Below are positions 6,092 to 9,256 of a stretch of DNA of 9,256 nucleotides, piece by piece (position 1 is the first letter of the stretch; the number at the start of each line of letters is the position of its first letter). Source of the stretch: Gemmatimonadota bacterium (GTDB taxonomy: Bacteria > Gemmatimonadota > Gemmatimonadetes > Gemmatimonadales > Gemmatimonadaceae). The position numbers and the translations under genes are program-made. Where the stretch lies: positions 1 to 9,256 of the forward strand of contig JARIET010000097.1 of the NCBI GenBank assembly GCA_031127185.1, written 5' to 3'. The notes under the pieces are model-generated. The model made no database searches. It saw nothing but the letters and a program-made list of their open reading frames with translations, and was not told where the DNA came from.

Positions 6092-6364
6092 ATGCCCACC
6101 ACCCTGCACCTCCCTGCCATCCTGGCCAAGCTCGCCGACGCCAAGGCCCTCGAGTCCGACGGCAACACGGTCGGTGAAGTTGTCGCCGACGTCGCGGTGC
6201 GATTTCCCGCCCTCGGCCAGCGCCTTCGCGACGCCAACGGGCAGCCCTATCCCTTTGTGACCTTCTACCTCAACGACGAAGACATCCGATTCAAGGGCGG
6301 ATTCGCTGCCACGGTGCGATCCGGCGACGAAGTGACGGTCGTCCCCGCCATCGCCGGGGGCTGA
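6092..6364 (+). CDS. CysO-like sulfur carrier protein (MoaD/ThiS ubiquitin-like family)
   Basis: A 90-residue beta-grasp protein ending in the diagnostic Gly-Gly (residues 89-90, VPAIAGG), the site that is adenylated and converted to a thiocarboxylate. Residues 55-70 (FVTFYLNDEDIRFKGG) and the GDEVTVVPAIAGG tail resemble, from memory, mycobacterial CysO (NDEDVRF, VTILPAVAGG) more than the molybdopterin-synthase subunit MoaD. CysO carries sulfur to a PLP enzyme for cysteine synthesis. The next gene, three bases downstream, encodes the matching activating enzyme, and threonine synthase follows. No MoaE, MoaC or thiamine gene is in the window. ATG 6092 has no Shine-Dalgarno sequence and follows a C-rich leader. 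A role in molybdopterin or thiamine sulfur transfer remains possible. Confidence 0.88.
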   Translation: MPTTLHLPAILAKLADAKALESDGNTVGEVVADVAVRFPALGQRLRDANGQPYPFVTFYLNDEDIRFKGGFAATVRSGDEVTVVPAIAGG

Positions 6365-6367
6365 GCA

Positions 6368-7627
6368 ATGACCACGACGATGACAAAGCGCGGCTCCGCT
6401 GCCGGGCCGTATGTTTCGGCAGCGACCAACAACGCTGCCCTGGCTATCGCAGACACTGCCGTGAAGAACGCCGCGCCCGAACTCCCGACTCTCTCCCACG
6501 AGGAGATTCTCCGCTACAGCCGGCACCTGATCCTGCCGGACGTGGGAGTTGAGGGGCAACGCAAGCTCAAGGCCGCGCGTGTGTTGCTCATCGGCGCCGG
6601 CGGACTCGGCTCGCCACTCGCTCTTTATCTGAGCGCCGCGGGCGTCGGCACCATCGGCATCGTGGACTTCGATGTCGTCGATGTCACCAACCTCCAGCGG
6701 CAGGTGCTCCACGGCACCAGCGATGTCGGGACTTCGAAAATCGCATCGGCGCGCAAGCGCATCGCTGAAGTGAATCCGTTCGTCGTCGTGAAGACATTCG
6801 AAGAGCCGCTCACGTCGGCAAATGCCCTCGAGATCTTCAAGGACTTCGACATCATCGTGGATGGCACCGACAACTTTCCGACGCGCTATCTGGTAAACGA
6901 TGCCTGCGTGCTCCTCGGCAGGCCGAACGTGTACGGCAGCATTTATCGGTTCGAAGGCCAAGCCTCCGTCTTCGCTATGAAGGACGGCCCCTGTTACCGC
7001 TGCCTCTATCCCGCGCCGCCGCCGCCGGGAATGGTGCCGAGCTGTGCGGAGGGCGGAGTCCTCGGCGTGCTCCCCGGTCTGGTCGGCACGATTCAGGCGA
7101 CGGAAACGATCAAGCTCATCCTCGGTGCCGGCGAGTCGCTCAGCGGCCGTTTGCTGCTGATCGACACGCTCGGTGCGAACTTCCGCAGCGTCAAGCTTCG
7201 GAAAGACCCCGCCTGCCCCGCCTGCGGCACGCGCGAAATCACGCAGTTGATTGACTACGAACAATTCTGCGGTTCGCCGCATGTGGGAGGAGACCCGAAA
7301 GTGTCATTCCAGGTTCCTGAGATCACGCCGCTCGAGGCGAAGGCCAAGTTCGACAAGGGCGAGATCGATATTGTGGACGTGCGCGAACCGCACGAACTGC
7401 AGATCGCGAAATACCCCAAGGTGACGGCGATTCCGCTCGGCCAACTCTCCGATCACATCGCGGAGTTACCGCGCGACCGAGACCTCGTGCTCGCTTGCCG
7501 CACCGGAATGCGCAGCGCGAAGGCTGTGCAGCAGTTGCAGGCGGCCGGCTTCACGCGTGTGTGGAACCTGGCGGGCGGCATCCACCGCTGGATCGACGAA
7601 GTCGATTCTTCGCAGCCGAAGTACTGA
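6368..7627 (+). CDS. moeZ: MoeZ-type adenylyltransferase-sulfurtransferase (E1-like domain plus rhodanese)
   Basis: A 419-residue fusion. After about 40 low-complexity residues comes a MoeB/ThiF E1-like domain (about 42-290): RYSRHLILPDVG, nucleotide loop GAGGLG 76-81, DFDVVDVTNLQRQ 101-112, DGTDNFPTRY 165-174, structural zinc cysteines C209/C212 and C283/C286, and the cysteine C226 in PSCAEGG. A rhodanese domain (about 312-415) ends with active-site C377 in CRTGMRS. The E1 domain adenylates the C-terminal glycine of a ubiquitin-like carrier and the rhodanese domain supplies the sulfur. The upstream gene encodes exactly such a carrier, three bases away. ATG 6368 has a GGGGG tract (6356-6360) seven bases upstream; ATG 6380 is an alternative. 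All expected catalytic residues are present. It could serve several carriers in the cell. Confidence 0.94.
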   Translation: MTTTMTKRGSAAGPYVSAATNNAALAIADTAVKNAAPELPTLSHEEILRYSRHLILPDVGVEGQRKLKAARVLLIGAGGLGSPLALYLSAAGVGTIGIVDFDVVDVTNLQRQVLHGTSDVGTSKIASARKRIAEVNPFVVVKTFEEPLTSANALEIFKDFDIIVDGTDNFPTRYLVNDACVLLGRPNVYGSIYRFEGQASVFAMKDGPCYRCLYPAPPPPGMVPSCAEGGVLGVLPGLVGTIQATETIKLILGAGESLSGRLLLIDTLGANFRSVKLRKDPACPACGTREITQLIDYEQFCGSPHVGGDPKVSFQVPEITPLEAKAKFDKGEIDIVDVREPHELQIAKYPKVTAIPLGQLSDHIAELPRDRDLVLACRTGMRSAKAVQQLQAAGFTRVWNLAGGIHRWIDEVDSSQPKY

Positions 7628-7634
7628 GCCCCCG

Positions 7635-8906
7635 ATGACGAGGATTTCCACGCCCGCGACAACCGGGACGCCACCGGTGTCGCTCAAAGTGTTGCCGCAG
7701 CACTGCAAACTCTGCGGTACGGAGTACGCCGCGGAGGCCAATGCCATTTGCGCCGAGTGCCTCGGACCGCTCGAGCCCACGTATCCGAAGGACCGCGTGC
7801 TCCCCGACCGTGAGGACATCGCGCGGCGCGCGCCGAACCTCTGGCGCTATCACGAGTGGCTCCCCTTCGTGGGCGAGCCGGTGCTCTCGCGCGAAACAGG
7901 ATTCACGCCGCTGATCGAGGCGCCCCGACTCGCCTCAGCGCTCGGCGTCGCACGCGCCTGGGTGAAGAACGATGCCGTTGCACAGCCAACGCTTTCGTTC
8001 AAGGACCGTGTAGTGACCACGGCGATCAACGCGGCACACGCGCTCGGACTCAGCGTCGTGGGCTGTGCGAGCACTGGCAATCTCGCCAACGCTGTTGCGG
8101 CGCACGCAGCGCGCGCGGGGCTGCCCGCGTGGATTTTCATCCCGGAAGATCTCGAGCTGGCGAAGATCATTAATACAGCGGTGTTCGGCGCAAATCTCGT
8201 TCGTGTGCGCGGGCACTACGACGATGTGAACCGACTCTGCGCGCAGCTGGCCGATCGGTTCGGCTGGGGCATCGTGAACGTGAACCTGCGCGGCTACTAC
8301 GGCGAAGGATCGAAGACGATGGCGTTCGAGATCGCCGAGCAGTTGGGTTGGCGGCTGCCGACAGCTGTGGTGGCGCCGATGGCAGGCGGTTCATTGATCA
8401 CCAAGCTGCGGAAGGGATTTGGCGAGTTCCAGGCGGCCGAGCTGGTGAGCGGCGCGTCGCCGAGGCTGTATGGCGCGCAGGCCAGCGGCTGCGCCCCGAT
8501 TGTGCGGCTGGTGGAATCCGGCGCGGCGACGCTCGCGCCAGAGATCCCGAACACCATCGCGCGGTCCATTGCGATCGGAAACCCGGCGGACGGCCCGTTT
8601 GCGGCGCGCGCGATGGTGGAGAGTGGCGGCTGGGGCGCACACGTGTCGGACGAGGAGATCGTGTCTGCGATTCGGCTGCTTGCCGAGACGACCGGAGTGT
8701 TCACTGAGACCGCCGGCGGCGCGACTGTCGGTGCGGCCCTGAAGTTGGCCCGTGACGGCAAGCTCACGGCAGATGACGAAGTGGTCATCTGCATCACCGG
8801 CAACGGCCTCAAGACGACGGATGTGGTTCGCGATGTCCTGCCCGTGGCGCCGATCGTGGACGCGAAGGTGCGCGAGGTGGCGGCTCTCGTCGCTTCGCGG
8901 TCGTAG
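7635..8906 (+). CDS. thrC: Threonine synthase
   Basis: A 423-residue fold-type II PLP enzyme that converts O-phosphohomoserine to threonine. An N-terminal zinc ribbon is formed by C24/C27 (CKLC) and C39/C42 (CAEC). The PLP lysine is K123 in TLSFKDR; ASTGNLANAVAAHAA follows as the cofactor phosphate region. NVNLRGYYGEGSKT, EIAEQLGWRLP and VAPMAGGSL in the middle and ETAGGATVGAAL near the end are typical of the zinc-ribbon threonine synthases of Actinobacteria-like bacteria. I chose ATG 7635, seven bases after the moeZ stop, because an in-frame GTG at 7557 would overlap moeZ by 71 bp and add sequence unlike the family. No strong Shine-Dalgarno sequence precedes it, so it may depend on coupling to moeZ. 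The operon with a sulfur carrier and its activator raises the question of an additional sulfur-related reaction. Confidence 0.93.
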   Translation: MTRISTPATTGTPPVSLKVLPQHCKLCGTEYAAEANAICAECLGPLEPTYPKDRVLPDREDIARRAPNLWRYHEWLPFVGEPVLSRETGFTPLIEAPRLASALGVARAWVKNDAVAQPTLSFKDRVVTTAINAAHALGLSVVGCASTGNLANAVAAHAARAGLPAWIFIPEDLELAKIINTAVFGANLVRVRGHYDDVNRLCAQLADRFGWGIVNVNLRGYYGEGSKTMAFEIAEQLGWRLPTAVVAPMAGGSLITKLRKGFGEFQAAELVSGASPRLYGAQASGCAPIVRLVESGAATLAPEIPNTIARSIAIGNPADGPFAARAMVESGGWGAHVSDEEIVSAIRLLAETTGVFTETAGGATVGAALKLARDGKLTADDEVVICITGNGLKTTDVVRDVLPVAPIVDAKVREVAALVASRS

Positions 8907-8949
8907 GGACGGGTATCAGCTCTATCGGCTGTGTCATCCGGCCGAGACC

Positions 8950-9256
8950 TCAGGCTCGTCGTTCGGACTTCCGAATGACGAGCTTGAGCCCGCTCCACAC
9001 TTCGGTCACCGCGCAGACCTTGATGTCCACGTAGCCGATCGGAAGGGCGACCTCGCGAATGGTATCCTCGGTGATGTTGGTCTCCACACCCGAGGACTTC
9101 TTGGGCCAGGAGACCCAGATCATGCCGTCCTGGGCCAGCTTGGGGCGGAGCGCCTTGAGGTGCTTGGCCAGGTCGGCGCGCTTCGTAACGAAGAGGTGCA
9201 CCGCTGCCGGCTCGTCAGGCGCCCGCCCAGCCAGCTTCACACCCGGCGGGAGCGGT
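8950..9256 (-). CDS. DUF3052 family protein, C-terminal part (5' end outside window)
   Basis: On the minus strand the frame is open from the window edge to TGA at 8952-8950, giving about 102 residues. The sequence LRPKLAQDGMIWVSWPKK, then the SGVETNITEDTIREVALPIG stretch, VDIKVCAVTEVWSGLKLVIRK are the signature block of the DUF3052 family, whose function is unknown. A GTG at 9240 could serve as start, but the codons upstream of it (PLPPG) remain open and the family normally extends further N-terminally, so I take the gene as cut by the window edge. It converges on thrC with 43 bp between stop codons, and its final codons form one arm of a strong inverted repeat. Confidence 0.88.
   Translation of the reverse strand, partial: PLPPGVKLAGRAPDEPAAVHLFVTKRADLAKHLKALRPKLAQDGMIWVSWPKKSSGVETNITEDTIREVALPIGYVDIKVCAVTEVWSGLKLVIRKSERRA
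8955..8982. repeat. 12-bp inverted repeat at the convergent thrC/DUF3052 junction
   Basis: CTCGTCGTTCGG (8955-8966) and CCGAATGACGAG (8971-8982) form a 12-bp stem with one G-T mismatch pair and a four-base loop ACTT. It lies 48 bp after the thrC stop and within the last codons of the minus-strand DUF3052 gene, just before its stop codon (8950-8952). No T run follows on either strand, so it is not a canonical intrinsic terminator, but it could still stop or protect the 3' ends of the two converging transcripts. Confidence 0.6.

Noticed and set aside
6092..6364. Molybdopterin synthase small subunit MoaD
   Set aside because: The NDEDIRF and VPAIAGG segments look more like CysO, and no moaE, moaC or other molybdopterin gene is nearby. 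Kept only as an alternative.
6056..7282. 408-codon minus-strand reading frame
   Set aside because: Antisense to the sulfur carrier and moeZ genes, no family motif, composition typical of a shadow frame.
7557..7634. Upstream GTG start for threonine synthase
   Set aside because: It would overlap moeZ by 71 bp and add 26 residues with no family similarity; ATG 7635 leaves a normal operon gap.

Overview
This is a GC-rich (estimated low to mid 60s %) bacterial chromosomal window, densely packed with genes on the plus strand and with one convergent gene at the right edge. The carboxypeptidase tail, the DUF350, UPF0145 and DUF3052 proteins and the style of the threonine synthase suggest Gemmatimonadota or a nearby soil phylum. 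This is an impression from remembered sequences, not a placement. I see no tRNA, rRNA, insertion sequence, phage gene or CRISPR array.

Layout. (1) 1-1309 is an envelope group: the C-terminal end of an M14-type carboxypeptidase-like protein, a 67-residue DUF350 membrane protein, and a secreted lytic transglycosylase, with 20-28 bp gaps. (2) 1394-2886 is a translationally coupled pair: a UPF0145 (YbjQ) protein whose ribosome binding site lies at the base of a strong hairpin, followed with a 4-bp overlap by a PLP enzyme of the D-threonine aldolase/D-serine dehydratase family. (3) 2976-4934 is a soluble PAS-PAS-histidine kinase-receiver hybrid sensor. (4) 4935-5168 is a 234-bp intergenic control region holding a 14-bp tandem duplication, a 10-bp palindrome, a good sigma-70 promoter, a leader hairpin, and a near-ideal intrinsic terminator ending 14 bp before the panB start codon. 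(5) 5169-6008 is panB, full length in one frame but interrupted by a single TAA at codon 146, where the family has a glutamine. (6) 6092-8906 is a tight operon of a CysO-like sulfur carrier ending in Gly-Gly, a MoeZ-type adenylyltransferase/rhodanese that would charge it, and threonine synthase. (7) 8950-9256, minus strand, is the C-terminal part of a DUF3052 protein converging on thrC, with a 12-bp inverted repeat at the junction.

The most interesting points are the single nonsense codon in an otherwise intact panB, the promoter-leader-terminator arrangement that any panB transcript from upstream must cross, and the carrier-activator-threonine synthase operon. That operon resembles the mycobacterial CysO thiocarboxylate system, but with a threonine synthase in the place of the cysteine synthase.
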